Below are positions 1-8,849 of a stretch of 64,000 nucleotides of DNA, in pieces. Below the pieces are notes generated by a model. It was given only the letters and a program-made list of their open reading frames with translations, made no database searches and was not told where the DNA came from. The stretch comes from a bacterium (GTDB lineage: Bacteria; Fidelibacterota; Marinisomatia; Marinisomatales; UBA1611), in the NCBI GenBank assembly GCA_004321745.1, contig SGYO01000007.1, positions 26,206-90,205 on the forward strand, written 5' to 3'. A program made the translations under genes and the position numbers. How positions within the stretch are numbered: the stretch's first letter is position 1; each line of letters opens with the position of its first letter.

Positions 1-2
1 AT

Positions 3-1190
3 GTGTTTCCTGATAGGTATGAGGCATCTTACCCAAATTATTCATTAACAAAAGATATGCTTAGTTTTTTTTCTGAATTATTTGGCGAATATCCATTCAT
101 ATCTGAAAAGTATGGGCATGCCGATTTTACGTGGGGTGGTGGCATGGAACATCAAACCTTAAGTAGTATGGGATCCTTTTCACAAAATTTAATGGTACAT
201 GAACTCGGTCATAGTTGGTGGGGTAACTTAATCACTTGCAAGACATTTAATGACATTTGGTTAAATGAGGGTTTTGCACGTTATTGCCAAGCACTTTGGG
301 CTGAGCATATGTATGGTAGAGAGGCTTACTTTGATTTTATGAACAATCACGCTTATTACGGTGCAGGGACAATATATGTTGAAAATCCATCATCAAATTC
401 TCAAATCTTTAGCGCTGGACTTTCCTATAATAAAGCTTCTTGGGTGTTGCACATGCTTAGACATAAAGTTGGCGAAACTATGTTTTTTGATATCCTAAAA
501 ACCTATGCTTCAAATGATTCGCTTTCATACAATGCAGCTTCCACATCAGACTTTCAAAAAGTGTGTGAAGATATATCAGGCTTAGACCTTGAACAATTTT
601 TCCAACAGTGGATTTATGGCGAAAAGTATCCTAAATATGAGTTGTCATGGTGGCATGAGGGAAATGGAATTTATAATGTAAAAATTGATCAGGTTCAGTC
701 GTATAACTTTTTCTCAATGCCAATAGATTTAAAATTTGCCGGAAGTGCCGGCCCAATGTTGGTTGATACGACAATAGTTATTGAAAATAATAACTCTAGT
801 CAATTATATGAGTTCTCTGGATTTAATTTTCTAGTAGAAAATGTTATGTTAGATCCTGAAAATTGGATTTTAAAAGAGGCTACTTACTCAGTTAATGAAA
901 TTGATAATATTTTACCAGATAGAGTTGAAGTAGAAAAAGCATTTCCAAACCCATTTAATTCAAAGGTGAAATTAAGTTTTTATATAAATCCTCAATTTGG
1001 TGATACTCATGTAAACGTAAATATTTTTGATTTAAGAGGAAAGATAGTTGAGAGTTTAATAGATAATGAATTTATCCCAGGCTATCATACTACGTTTTGG
1101 AACGCAAATGGAAAATCTAGTGGTGTATACTTTATTCAATTAGCTACAGATAATTATATTGATTCTCAAAAAATTCTATTTTTAAAATAA
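3..1190 (+). CDS. Secreted M1-family zinc metallopeptidase with T9SS sorting domain (5' truncated by window edge)
   Basis: C-terminal part of a gluzincin aminopeptidase. In the visible fragment a GGMEH segment (about residues 46-50, equivalent to the M1 GxMEN motif) is followed by HELGH (66-70) and NEGFAR, whose Glu (about 89) is the third zinc ligand, giving HExxH-x18-E. The catalytic domain runs to about residue 300. The last ~85 residues contain FPNPFN and end in a G-V-Y-F-I-Q-L segment, the pattern of a type IX secretion C-terminal domain, so the enzyme is probably exported and surface-attached. The reading frame is open to the first base, so the true start and signal peptide lie outside the window; the GTG at 3 is internal. 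The next gene begins 14 nt downstream. Confidence 0.9.
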   Translation: MFPDRYEASYPNYSLTKDMLSFFSELFGEYPFISEKYGHADFTWGGGMEHQTLSSMGSFSQNLMVHELGHSWWGNLITCKTFNDIWLNEGFARYCQALWAEHMYGREAYFDFMNNHAYYGAGTIYVENPSSNSQIFSAGLSYNKASWVLHMLRHKVGETMFFDILKTYASNDSLSYNAASTSDFQKVCEDISGLDLEQFFQQWIYGEKYPKYELSWWHEGNGIYNVKIDQVQSYNFFSMPIDLKFAGSAGPMLVDTTIVIENNNSSQLYEFSGFNFLVENVMLDPENWILKEATYSVNEIDNILPDRVEVEKAFPNPFNSKVKLSFYINPQFGDTHVNVNIFDLRGKIVESLIDNEFIPGYHTTFWNANGKSSGVYFIQLATDNYIDSQKILFLK

Positions 1191-1204
1191 TTTATAACTT
1201 TATA

Positions 1205-1564
1205 ATGGACAGTATACGTATTAATGATTTAAAAATCCCAGCTAGGCACGGGGTATATGATTTTGAAAAATCGAAAGATGGTATATTCGAAATTGATTTA
1301 GAACTATTCTGCAATTTAAAAGGAGCAGGAATATCTGATCGTCTTGGTGATACGCTAGACTATCAGGAAATAATTTCTTTCACAATCGAAGAGTTTACTA
1401 AAAAGCGTTATAAGTTAGTTGAAGCTGTTGCTGAGTCAGTCTGTAGAAGATTGTTAAAGGAGTTTCAAATTGAAAAAGTAGTAATACGAGTTCGAAAACC
1501 GCATGCGCCTATTAAAGCTGATTTTAAAAATGTAGAGGTTGAGCTGACTAGAGTAAAAAAATGA
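1205..1564 (+). CDS. folB: Dihydroneopterin aldolase FolB
   Basis: 119 aa, the usual length of the family. FolB cleaves 7,8-dihydroneopterin to 6-hydroxymethyl-dihydropterin and glycolaldehyde in folate synthesis. The N-terminal R-H-G-V-Y-D-F-E segment carries the conserved Glu, the L-D-Y-Q-E segment lies mid-protein, and the C-terminal R-K-P-x-A-P-I-K segment carries the catalytic-type Lys. The stop overlaps the folK start (ATGA at 1561-1564), so the two pathway neighbours are translationally coupled. Confidence 0.93.
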   Translation: MDSIRINDLKIPARHGVYDFEKSKDGIFEIDLELFCNLKGAGISDRLGDTLDYQEIISFTIEEFTKKRYKLVEAVAESVCRRLLKEFQIEKVVIRVRKPHAPIKADFKNVEVELTRVKK

Positions 1565-2070
1565 AGAGTAACAGAGTATATTTATCTATTGGCTCGAATA
1601 TTGGAGATAGAGAATCAAATATTGCTCAAGCAATATCAGCTCTTGAAGTTTCTGAAAAAAATTATAATTTAGATTCTGCATCTTTTTATCTTACTGAGCC
1701 ACTATACAACCAAAATCAAGAGTTTTTTATTAACACCGTTGTGGGGCTGGATACATACTTAAAGCCATTTGAGTTTTTAGATCATATTCAGGATATTGAA
1801 CGTATGTTAGGTCGTAAAAAATCTATTGAAAAAAATATGCCAAGAACTATTGATATTGATATCCTTGTTCATGGTTCCGCTATTATGGAAACAAAAGAAT
1901 TGATAATCCCACATCCCGGTTTAATAAATAGAAAATTTGTATTAATTCCATTTGATGAGATTGCTACTGATTTTAAGATACCACATATAAATTTGACCGT
2001 TAATGAACTTCTTGGACGATGTGCTGATAGATCAATGGTCAGATTATATGAATTAGAAAATAAAGCATGA
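1561..2070 (+). CDS. folK: 2-amino-4-hydroxy-6-hydroxymethyldihydropteridine pyrophosphokinase (HPPK)
   Basis: 169 aa. HPPK transfers pyrophosphate from ATP to hydroxymethyl-dihydropterin, the step after FolB. The sequence opens with S-I-G-S-N-I-G-D-R, has the T-E-P-x-Y-x-Q-x-x-F-x-N segment, and the diagnostic P-R-T-I-D-I-D-I-L motif with the magnesium-binding aspartates. It overlaps folB upstream and the deoxynucleoside kinase downstream, each by an ATGA junction, so these form one operon. Confidence 0.95.
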   Translation: MKSNRVYLSIGSNIGDRESNIAQAISALEVSEKNYNLDSASFYLTEPLYNQNQEFFINTVVGLDTYLKPFEFLDHIQDIERMLGRKKSIEKNMPRTIDIDILVHGSAIMETKELIIPHPGLINRKFVLIPFDEIATDFKIPHINLTVNELLGRCADRSMVRLYELENKA

Positions 2071-2708
2071 GAAATTTATACTACATAGCCATAGAGGGTC
2101 CTATTGGCGTTGGAAAAACCAGCTTAGCTCAATTATTATCTAAAGAATTGGGTGCAAGATTAGTTTTAGAGGACTTTGAAGATAATCCATTTCTACCAGA
2201 TTTTTATAATGATCCTGAAAGATTCGGTTTCCAAACACAGTTATTTTTTCTTCTGCAAAGGTACAGGCAGCAGCAAGACCTTCGGCAAGTAGATATGTTT
2301 CAAAAACTTTTAATAACTGATTACATGTTTGTCAAAGACCGTTTATTTGCATCTCTTAATTTAGGTGATAAAGAAATGCAGCTCTATGATACTGTCGCTA
2401 GTTTATTAGAGCGAAATATTATAAGGCCTGACATTGTTATCTATCTTCAGGCTGATACTGATGTGCTGATGAAAAACATCGAAAAGCGTGGTCGAAATAT
2501 GGAAAAGAATGTTACCTGGGAATATATTGATGCTCTAAATCAAGTTTATACGGAATACTTTTTTAGGTACCAAGATACACCACTGGTTATTATAAATACG
2601 AATAATATAGACTTTGTTGAAAATGAGAATGATTTAAAAGAGGTCATTGATTACATTCGTCAACCTGTTTCTGGGACAAAATTTTTTAATCCTGTAACAG
2701 AATTTTAA
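2067..2708 (+). CDS. Deoxynucleoside kinase (dGK/dAK type)
   Basis: 213 aa member of the dNK family that phosphorylates deoxynucleosides for dNTP salvage in the cytoplasm. The P-loop G-P-I-G-V-G-K-T-S is at residues 10-18, the E-D-F-E-D-N-P-F segment follows, and D-Y-M-F-V-K-D-R contains the DR motif. A C-terminal R-G-R-x-x-E lid segment is also visible. Base specificity (deoxyguanosine or deoxyadenosine) cannot be read from the sequence. It overlaps folK by an ATGA junction. Confidence 0.88.
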   Translation: MRNLYYIAIEGPIGVGKTSLAQLLSKELGARLVLEDFEDNPFLPDFYNDPERFGFQTQLFFLLQRYRQQQDLRQVDMFQKLLITDYMFVKDRLFASLNLGDKEMQLYDTVASLLERNIIRPDIVIYLQADTDVLMKNIEKRGRNMEKNVTWEYIDALNQVYTEYFFRYQDTPLVIINTNNIDFVENENDLKEVIDYIRQPVSGTKFFNPVTEF

Positions 2709-2711
2709 AAT

Positions 2712-2882
2712 ATGAAATTAATCATATTGCTTTTTCTTGGATACTCTGTATACAAGATAGTCCATTTTTTGCTTCCAATCTTCAAAATGAAATCAAAATT
2801 AAACCGGCAAGAAACAAAAGCAGATTTCAGGCGCAAGGTCAGTAATATGGATATTCAAGATGCTGAGTATGAAGATTTATGA
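2712..2882 (+). CDS. Small single-pass membrane protein (DUF4834-like)
   Basis: 56-codon ORF. The N-terminus MKLIILLFLGYSVYKIV forms one hydrophobic helix, followed by a basic stretch and an acidic tail ending D-I-Q-D-A-E-Y-E-D-L. This layout (short TM helix, basic linker, D-A-E-[FY]-E tail) resembles the DUF4834 proteins of Bacteroidetes. It starts 3 nt after the kinase stop, and its TGA overlaps the ferredoxin ATG (ATGA at 2879-2882), so it sits inside the operon and is very probably translated. No function is known. Confidence 0.68.
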   Translation: MKLIILLFLGYSVYKIVHFLLPIFKMKSKLNRQETKADFRRKVSNMDIQDAEYEDL

Positions 2883-3208
2883 AATTTAAAAAGCATATAT
2901 TTATTTGTACAAATGATAGAGGTGAAGAGAGTGCAAGAAAAAGTTGTGGCTCTTGCGGTGGTATGGATCTAAGAAAAGAGCTTGTTAAGATGATTAATGA
3001 TAATGGTTTGAAAGGTAAAGTAAGAGCTAACAAGTCAGGTTGTCTAGATGTTTGCGAGCATGGCCCTGCTATAGTAATTTATCCAGAAGGTCATTGGTAC
3101 CTAGGTGTTGAGAAAAAGGATTTAAAAAGAATTTTTGATACTTCTATTCTTAGCAATAAACCAGCACTTGAATTAATTGCCGATGATAGTCAATTAAAGA
3201 ATAATTAA
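2879..3208 (+). CDS. Thioredoxin-like [2Fe-2S] ferredoxin
   Basis: 109 aa. The sequence K-H-I-F-I-C-T-N-D at the N-terminus, then C23-G-S-C26, and later C55-L-D-V-C59 followed by H-G-P-A-I-V-I-Y-P matches the thioredoxin-fold 2Fe-2S ferredoxin family (Clostridium pasteurianum/Azotobacter type and the NuoE C-terminal domain). Likely a soluble one-electron carrier; the redox partner is unknown. It is the last gene of the fol/dNK operon and is followed 2 nt later by an exported protein. Confidence 0.85.
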   Translation: MKFKKHIFICTNDRGEESARKSCGSCGGMDLRKELVKMINDNGLKGKVRANKSGCLDVCEHGPAIVIYPEGHWYLGVEKKDLKRIFDTSILSNKPALELIADDSQLKNN

Positions 3209-3210
3209 TC

Positions 3211-3801
3211 ATGATAAGGTTTCTATTTCTTTTATTAATTAGTTTGAATTTTACCATTGCATCATCAAATAAAAGATACGGTGCTGGCTTAGATATTGGT
3301 TCCAAAGGATCAGGTGTTTTTTTCAATTATTTATCTGGAAATGTTGAGAAAAATTTCGATCTTGTAGGTGAAATTAGATACTTTGATATAAAAGGGGATA
3401 CGGAAAGTATCGTCTATGATTATTGGACAAATCAATATGTAACAATAAGCGGTCAAAATTTATTATTTATACCCATGCTTGTTGGATTTAATTATCATCC
3501 TTTTGCAGGGAAAATAGCTAATAATTTTTCTCCATTTATAACTTTCCGAGGTGGTTTAAATTTTTCTATTGATGGCAAAGAGGGAAATGGTAGTTACAAA
3601 GAAACATGGAGAAAAGCAGATACTCAGTGGTCAACTGCGGGGTTTATAGGAGGCGGAATAGAATTTAGATGGTATAACCAAAGTTCAATTGCTCTACATA
3701 TTGGCTCTGATATAATTAAGTTAAAGAAAAAAGCAGATCAAAAAACAAATTATAGCGGTTTACTAATTCATATATCTTTTAATCGATTTATTAAAGACTA
3801 A
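3211..3801 (+). CDS. Exported protein, probable small outer-membrane beta-barrel
   Basis: 196 aa. A signal peptide (M-I-R-F-L-F-L-L-L-I-S-L-N-F-T-I-A-S-S) is followed by alternating hydrophobic/polar strands with G-A-G-L-D-I-G near the start and L-L-I-H-I-S-F-N-R-F near the end, the look of an 8-stranded OmpA/OmpW-like barrel. I do not recognise a specific family. It starts 2 nt after the ferredoxin stop; the following 82 nt up to smc contain nothing I can identify. Confidence 0.7.
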   Translation: MIRFLFLLLISLNFTIASSNKRYGAGLDIGSKGSGVFFNYLSGNVEKNFDLVGEIRYFDIKGDTESIVYDYWTNQYVTISGQNLLFIPMLVGFNYHPFAGKIANNFSPFITFRGGLNFSIDGKEGNGSYKETWRKADTQWSTAGFIGGGIEFRWYNQSSIALHIGSDIIKLKKKADQKTNYSGLLIHISFNRFIKD

Positions 3802-3883
3802 CAGTTTCTTACCTGGACCATTCTCTTCGTGTAAATAACTAGTAAAATTGCTAGATTTAATTATAATTATTTAGACTTATATA

Positions 3884-6800
3884 GTGTATATCTCGGAATT
3901 AAAAATGCACGGCTTTAAATCTTTTGCAAAAAAAGAAGTTTTAAAGCTTAGTGAGGGCGTGACCACAGTTGTTGGCCCAAATGGTTGTGGTAAAACGAAT
4001 ATTGTAGATGCAATAAGATGGGTATTAGGTGAGCAAAAGTCTACAGTGCTTCGAGGCGGGAAAATGGAAGATGTCATATTTAATGGTGCTGAAAATATGA
4101 AGCCATTGAGTGTTTGCGATGTTACCCTAACAGTTCATAATAACAAAGGCAAGCTGCCAATCGAATACAATGATATTGAAATTGGTCGCAGGGTGTACAG
4201 GAACGGAGAAAGTGAATATAGTCTTAATAAAACTCCTTGTAGATTAAAAGATATTAATGATTTGTTTGTTGATACGGGAATGGGTTCAGATGCCTATAGC
4301 GTTATAGAATTAAAAATGATTGAGCAGATTCTATCTGAAAACGGTGACGATAGAAGGAGAATGTTTGAAGAGGCATCTGGTATTAACAAATATAGAAAGC
4401 AGCGAAAATCTACTCTTAGAAAATTTGATGCTACTAGGTTTGACCTTGAACGAATAAATGATGTTATATCAGAAGTGGAACAGAAAGTTCATGGACTAGA
4501 GTTGCAATTAAAAAGATTTAAAAGGCATGAAAAACTAACTGAACAATTAAGAGAGACAGATATCGCGCTTGCTTTTCTAAGGGTTGACAAATATCGTGGA
4601 ATAATGCTTCCGCTTCAAGATGAAATTAAAGAATATAATCATTTGAGGAGCTCCAAGACTGATCAGTCCTCGAAGTATGAAGAAGAACTGGAGAAAAATA
4701 GAGAAGTTTACAAAAAGCAGGAAGAAGAGCTTAATATATTGCAAGGCAATTTATTAGAGTTAACTGAGAGTCAGCAAGACATTAGACAGAATATTTTGAT
4801 CTGGACTGAAAAAGGTAGGTCATCTTTGTTATCAATTGAAAGAGGGCAAAGTAATTACAAAACAAATGAGGATCGTATAGAAATACTAATAAAAGATGGT
4901 AGCACTTTTTTAAAAGAAAGTGAGTCATTGCAGAGTGCTCTTGATCAGTCCTTAACTCTGTATAAAAGTGAAAAAGAGAGTTTAGAAAAAATTGAGGTAG
5001 AATATCATAAAGAGCTCAAGCATCTTGATCAAATTCAAAATGAAAGATGGAATCATCAGAAAAAAATGGTTTCAAACCGCTCAATCTATGATAGAACATT
5101 AAGTTTAATCGATGATAAAACTGAAGATAATAATATTTTAATTGAAAAATTGTCTTTAGAAAAAGATAAGTCTGAAGATATAAGGGGAATAATAACTTCA
5201 TTAGAAAAAAAGCAATCAGCCCTTGAAAAAAATCTTTCTGGTCAAAAAAAGATTACGAATAAACTTCAGCTAGAGCTTGAACAAAAAATCATCAAGCAGC
5301 AAGACATAATTAAAGACTACAACAGTTTAATTGTAAAGACCGAGTCGTTAAATGATCAGGCTAAATTTTATAGCGAACTTATAGAATCAAATGAGGGTTT
5401 TCCTGAGGGTACCCAATATGTACTTGAAAATCCTAAAGTTTTTTCAAATGTGCTTGGTACAGTGGCAGATGTATTTAGTGTAGAGGATAAGTACAGGGAT
5501 GCTTTAGAAAATGGATTAGGTGAGTTATCTCATTGTCTTATATCAAAAGATAAAAAAACTGGGTTGCAAACTTTAGAAAAAGCAACAGAAGCCAACGCTG
5601 GTGATTTAACAATTATACCATTCAAAGAAGCCATAGAATTAAAGGTGAAGCTTGACCCGGTTCCTAAAACTTCAAATATTATAGCAAGAGGATCAGAAAT
5701 TGTAAATACAAGCAAAAGGCTGAGACCGTTAGCAGATTATATTTTGGGCGATTTAATAATTGTTGAAGATATACAACAAGCTGCAAAGGATAAAAAGCTT
5801 GAAGGTTGGAGACTAGTTGATCTTAAAGGGTCTTACACGGGAAAAGATCTCATTATAAAAAGTAGACAAATTTCAGAGCATGGAAATTTATTAGGCCGAA
5901 AAAGCAAGCTTGAAATGTTATCTAAACAAATAAATAAATCTAAAATAAAAGAAGAGGAAATTTTAAAAGCGCAATCATCTATTGAAGTTGAAATAGAGAG
6001 TTTGAATGAAAAGTTGGCAGAAAATAAAAATTCTGTCCGGTCAGTTGAAGACCAATTAAATGATCTAGAGTCGAATCTAATGAGGAACCATTTAAATCAA
6101 ACCCAGTGTTTAGATAATATCAAAATCATTAAGAAAGATATTACTGATACGGAGCGAATAATAAATGATTCAAAAATTGCAATAAAAAAAATAGAGCCAG
6201 ATATTGAAAAAGCTGAAAAGATCTTATCTTCATTTCAAGAAAAAATAAACGAAGCTAATCAAAGTGTGGTAAGTGCTGGAAAAAAAAGAGATGCACAGCA
6301 ACAGATTTTGCAAGATGCTAGGGTTGAAATGGTTAATGTTGAATCAAAAAGAGATAATTTAATTTATAAATCAAACTCTGCAAATGAACAAGTTGAGGCA
6401 ATAAAGCAGAATCAAGTTATCATTCTTGATGAAGAAAAAAACTTAAAAGCATTAAAAAAAGATCTAGATCAAAAAATAAAAAATGGAGAAAAAGAACTAA
6501 GTAAGATAAATGCTGAATTGCAGAAACAAAGATCAATTATTGACTTGAAAAAGTCGGTTTTTAGAGAAACCTATAATATGATTGATCAAATTCAAACTAA
6601 AATTAAAATCGAGCAAAAAGATCGTGAATCAATTTTAGAAAATTTAAAATTATCAGAATTCAAACTTAATGATTTGAAGCAAAAAATTGAGATTGTTTTT
6701 CAACAAATTAAAGAAAGGTACAATACTTCTGTTCCAGATAAGTTAATCGTAGATGATTCTGAAGATGAATTAGCATATCAAGTAGAAAAAATACAACGAA

Positions 6801-7405
6801 GCTTGGAAAATATTGGCCCAGTCAATATGGCTGTTCAAGATGAATATAATGAAGATAACGAGCGCCTAAATCATTTACGCAAACAACGCGATGATTTAGT
6901 TGAATCTGAAGAAAATTTACGTGAGACTATTCAAAAAATTGATCGAATCGCAAGGAAAAAATTTCAAGAAACATTTAAGCACATTAGTAAAAATTACGAA
7001 AAGTTATTCAACCTATTTTTTGAGGGAGGGTATGGTAATTTAAGATTATTAGGTGACCCTGACCCTTTGGAGGCTGATATTGTTATCGATGCTCAACCTC
7101 CTGGCAAAAGAAATACTTCACTTAGGCTATTATCTAGCGGAGAAAAAGCATTGACTGCGATTTCCCTTCTTTTTGCTATTTATCAAGTTAAACCTAGTCC
7201 TTATTGCATTTTAGATGAGGTAGATGCGCCCTTAGATGATGTAAATATTCATAAATTCACTAAAGTCCTGAAACAATTTGCAGATGAGACGCAGTTTATC
7301 ATTGTAACGCACAATAAACTTACCATGGAGATAGCAAATCACATGTATGGAGTAACTCAAGAAAAGAAAGGAGTTTCGAAACTAGTTTCAGTTAGTTTCG
7401 ACTAA
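3884..7405 (+). CDS. smc: Chromosome segregation SMC protein
   Basis: 1173 aa, full length for bacterial SMC, the ATPase core of condensin. Walker A G-P-N-G-C-G-K-T-N is at about residues 27-35, with the downstream R-W-V-L-G-E-Q. Two long coiled coils (about 170-500 and 660-1010) flank a hinge (about 515-640). The C-terminal head has signature L-L-S-S-G-E-K-A-L-T-A and Walker B Y-C-I-L-D-E-V-D-A-P-L-D-D. The start is GTG at 3884, giving the family-typical opening M-Y-I-S-E-L-K-M-H-G-F-K-S-F. No scpA/scpB is adjacent. The mscS-like gene follows after 1 nt. Confidence 0.96.
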   Translation: MYISELKMHGFKSFAKKEVLKLSEGVTTVVGPNGCGKTNIVDAIRWVLGEQKSTVLRGGKMEDVIFNGAENMKPLSVCDVTLTVHNNKGKLPIEYNDIEIGRRVYRNGESEYSLNKTPCRLKDINDLFVDTGMGSDAYSVIELKMIEQILSENGDDRRRMFEEASGINKYRKQRKSTLRKFDATRFDLERINDVISEVEQKVHGLELQLKRFKRHEKLTEQLRETDIALAFLRVDKYRGIMLPLQDEIKEYNHLRSSKTDQSSKYEEELEKNREVYKKQEEELNILQGNLLELTESQQDIRQNILIWTEKGRSSLLSIERGQSNYKTNEDRIEILIKDGSTFLKESESLQSALDQSLTLYKSEKESLEKIEVEYHKELKHLDQIQNERWNHQKKMVSNRSIYDRTLSLIDDKTEDNNILIEKLSLEKDKSEDIRGIITSLEKKQSALEKNLSGQKKITNKLQLELEQKIIKQQDIIKDYNSLIVKTESLNDQAKFYSELIESNEGFPEGTQYVLENPKVFSNVLGTVADVFSVEDKYRDALENGLGELSHCLISKDKKTGLQTLEKATEANAGDLTIIPFKEAIELKVKLDPVPKTSNIIARGSEIVNTSKRLRPLADYILGDLIIVEDIQQAAKDKKLEGWRLVDLKGSYTGKDLIIKSRQISEHGNLLGRKSKLEMLSKQINKSKIKEEEILKAQSSIEVEIESLNEKLAENKNSVRSVEDQLNDLESNLMRNHLNQTQCLDNIKIIKKDITDTERIINDSKIAIKKIEPDIEKAEKILSSFQEKINEANQSVVSAGKKRDAQQQILQDARVEMVNVESKRDNLIYKSNSANEQVEAIKQNQVIILDEEKNLKALKKDLDQKIKNGEKELSKINAELQKQRSIIDLKKSVFRETYNMIDQIQTKIKIEQKDRESILENLKLSEFKLNDLKQKIEIVFQQIKERYNTSVPDKLIVDDSEDELAYQVEKIQRSLENIGPVNMAVQDEYNEDNERLNHLRKQRDDLVESEENLRETIQKIDRIARKKFQETFKHISKNYEKLFNLFFEGGYGNLRLLGDPDPLEADIVIDAQPPGKRNTSLRLLSSGEKALTAISLLFAIYQVKPSPYCILDEVDAPLDDVNIHKFTKVLKQFADETQFIIVTHNKLTMEIANHMYGVTQEKKGVSKLVSVSFD

Positions 7406-7406
7406 T

Positions 7407-8477
7407 ATGAGCATTGATTGGATAAAAAATAACTTAGAAGTTTACCTACCTCCATTTGTTATTATAGTTATTGGTATAGTACTTGGACTTATTTTTAAAA
7501 GGTATATTCATTCAAGGTTAAAATTAGTAGCAAAAAAATCTGATTGGGCTGGAGACGATGCAGTACTTGATGCGATCGAACCGCATATTGTTGTTTGGTT
7601 TTTTCTTGGGTCCCTTTCCATTGCTGCATCAAATATTGAATCAACCAGTGTTTCAAACACATTTGTAAAAAATATTTTAAATGAGTACGTATCCCAATTT
7701 TTAATTATAGTTCTTATCGGATCAATTACACTTGCTGTTGGAAAGTTGGGAGTTAGCTTATTTGATCTATGGGCAAAAGATCAAGAAAAAGGGTTTCCCT
7801 CCACAACAATGTTTACAAACTTCGTTCGCATTGCAATCTATGTTATTGGTGTCTTGATTATTTTAGATTCTTTAAATATATCAATTGCTCCAATGATTAC
7901 TGCTTTAGGAGTGGGAGGTTTAGCGGTTTCATTAGCGTTAAAAGATACATTGTCTGATGTTTTTGCAGGTTTACATATATTGTTAAGTAAAAAAGTTCAG
8001 GTTGGTGATTTTGTTCAAATAGATACTGGTGATATGGGCTATGTCCAAAATATTTCCTGGAGAAACACAACAATAATGGAGAGAACAAACAATATAATTC
8101 ATATTCCTAATACGAGGTTATCGTCAGCGATTATTAAAAATTTTGATAGTGGAGACCCAAGCTTTTCTATCAAGATACCTGTTGGTGTTGGTTATGGCTC
8201 TGACCTTGAAAAAGTAGAAAAAGTGACTCAAGAAGTCATTGATGAAATACAAAACTCATTAGAGGAGACTAATAAAAATTATCAGCCAGCCATGCGATTT
8301 CAGAACTTTGGGGAGTCTAGTATTAATCTTATGGTGTATTTTAGAGGCAATAGGTATGGAGACCAAAACCCCATAATTAATTCTTTTATAAAACTTTTGC
8401 ATAAAAAGTATGCAATAGCTGGTATTGAAATACCTTTTCCGATGAGAACCGTAATTCATAAAAATGAAAAGCAATGA
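7407..8477 (+). CDS. MscS-family mechanosensitive channel
   Basis: 356 aa inner-membrane protein. Four to five predicted helices (about 15-35, 60-80, 95-115, 135-155 and a pore helix 165-185) lead into A-L-G-V-G-G-L-A-V-S-L-A-L-K-D, the Gly/Ala-rich pore-lining helix of MscS. A beta domain (V-Q-V-G-D-F-V-Q-I) and a cytoplasmic alpha/beta domain follow. Role: tension-gated release of solutes under hypo-osmotic shock. Its 3' end overlaps the DUF423 gene (ATGA at 8474-8477). Confidence 0.9.
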   Translation: MSIDWIKNNLEVYLPPFVIIVIGIVLGLIFKRYIHSRLKLVAKKSDWAGDDAVLDAIEPHIVVWFFLGSLSIAASNIESTSVSNTFVKNILNEYVSQFLIIVLIGSITLAVGKLGVSLFDLWAKDQEKGFPSTTMFTNFVRIAIYVIGVLIILDSLNISIAPMITALGVGGLAVSLALKDTLSDVFAGLHILLSKKVQVGDFVQIDTGDMGYVQNISWRNTTIMERTNNIIHIPNTRLSSAIIKNFDSGDPSFSIKIPVGVGYGSDLEKVEKVTQEVIDEIQNSLEETNKNYQPAMRFQNFGESSINLMVYFRGNRYGDQNPIINSFIKLLHKKYAIAGIEIPFPMRTVIHKNEKQ

Positions 8478-8842
8478 AAGGTTATTTGATTATAGCCTCC
8501 TTATTTGCTGCTTTGGCAATTTTATTTGGTGCTTTTGGTTCTCATGCTTTAAAGGAAAGACTTAGTGCCCAAAGCCTTGAGGTGTATGATATAGCTACTA
8601 GATATTTAATGTTCCATGCACTTGGTATATTTTTAATAGCTCTTCTAGGATTTCAACAACCTAAAGAATCCTTAGAAATACCTGTCATAATGATGATTGG
8701 TGGTACTTCTGTTTTTTCAGGCAGCTTGTATTTAATAGCTATGCTTGATTTTAAAAAATTAGGTATGGTAACCCCAATTGGTGGACTATTATTAATTGTT
8801 AGTTGGTTGTTGTTAGCCTATAATACATACAAAACATTATAA
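8474..8842 (+). CDS. DUF423 family membrane protein (YgdD-like)
   Basis: 122 aa with four predicted transmembrane helices. The L-F-G-A-F-G-S-H-A-L-K-E-R-L segment in helix 1 and A-T-R-Y-L-M-F-H-A-L-G are the conserved signatures of DUF423. No biochemical function is established for the family. It overlaps the mscS-like gene by 4 nt, so both are probably co-transcribed. Confidence 0.9.
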   Translation: MKGYLIIASLFAALAILFGAFGSHALKERLSAQSLEVYDIATRYLMFHALGIFLIALLGFQQPKESLEIPVIMMIGGTSVFSGSLYLIAMLDFKKLGMVTPIGGLLLIVSWLLLAYNTYKTL

Positions 8843-8849
8843 GATATTT

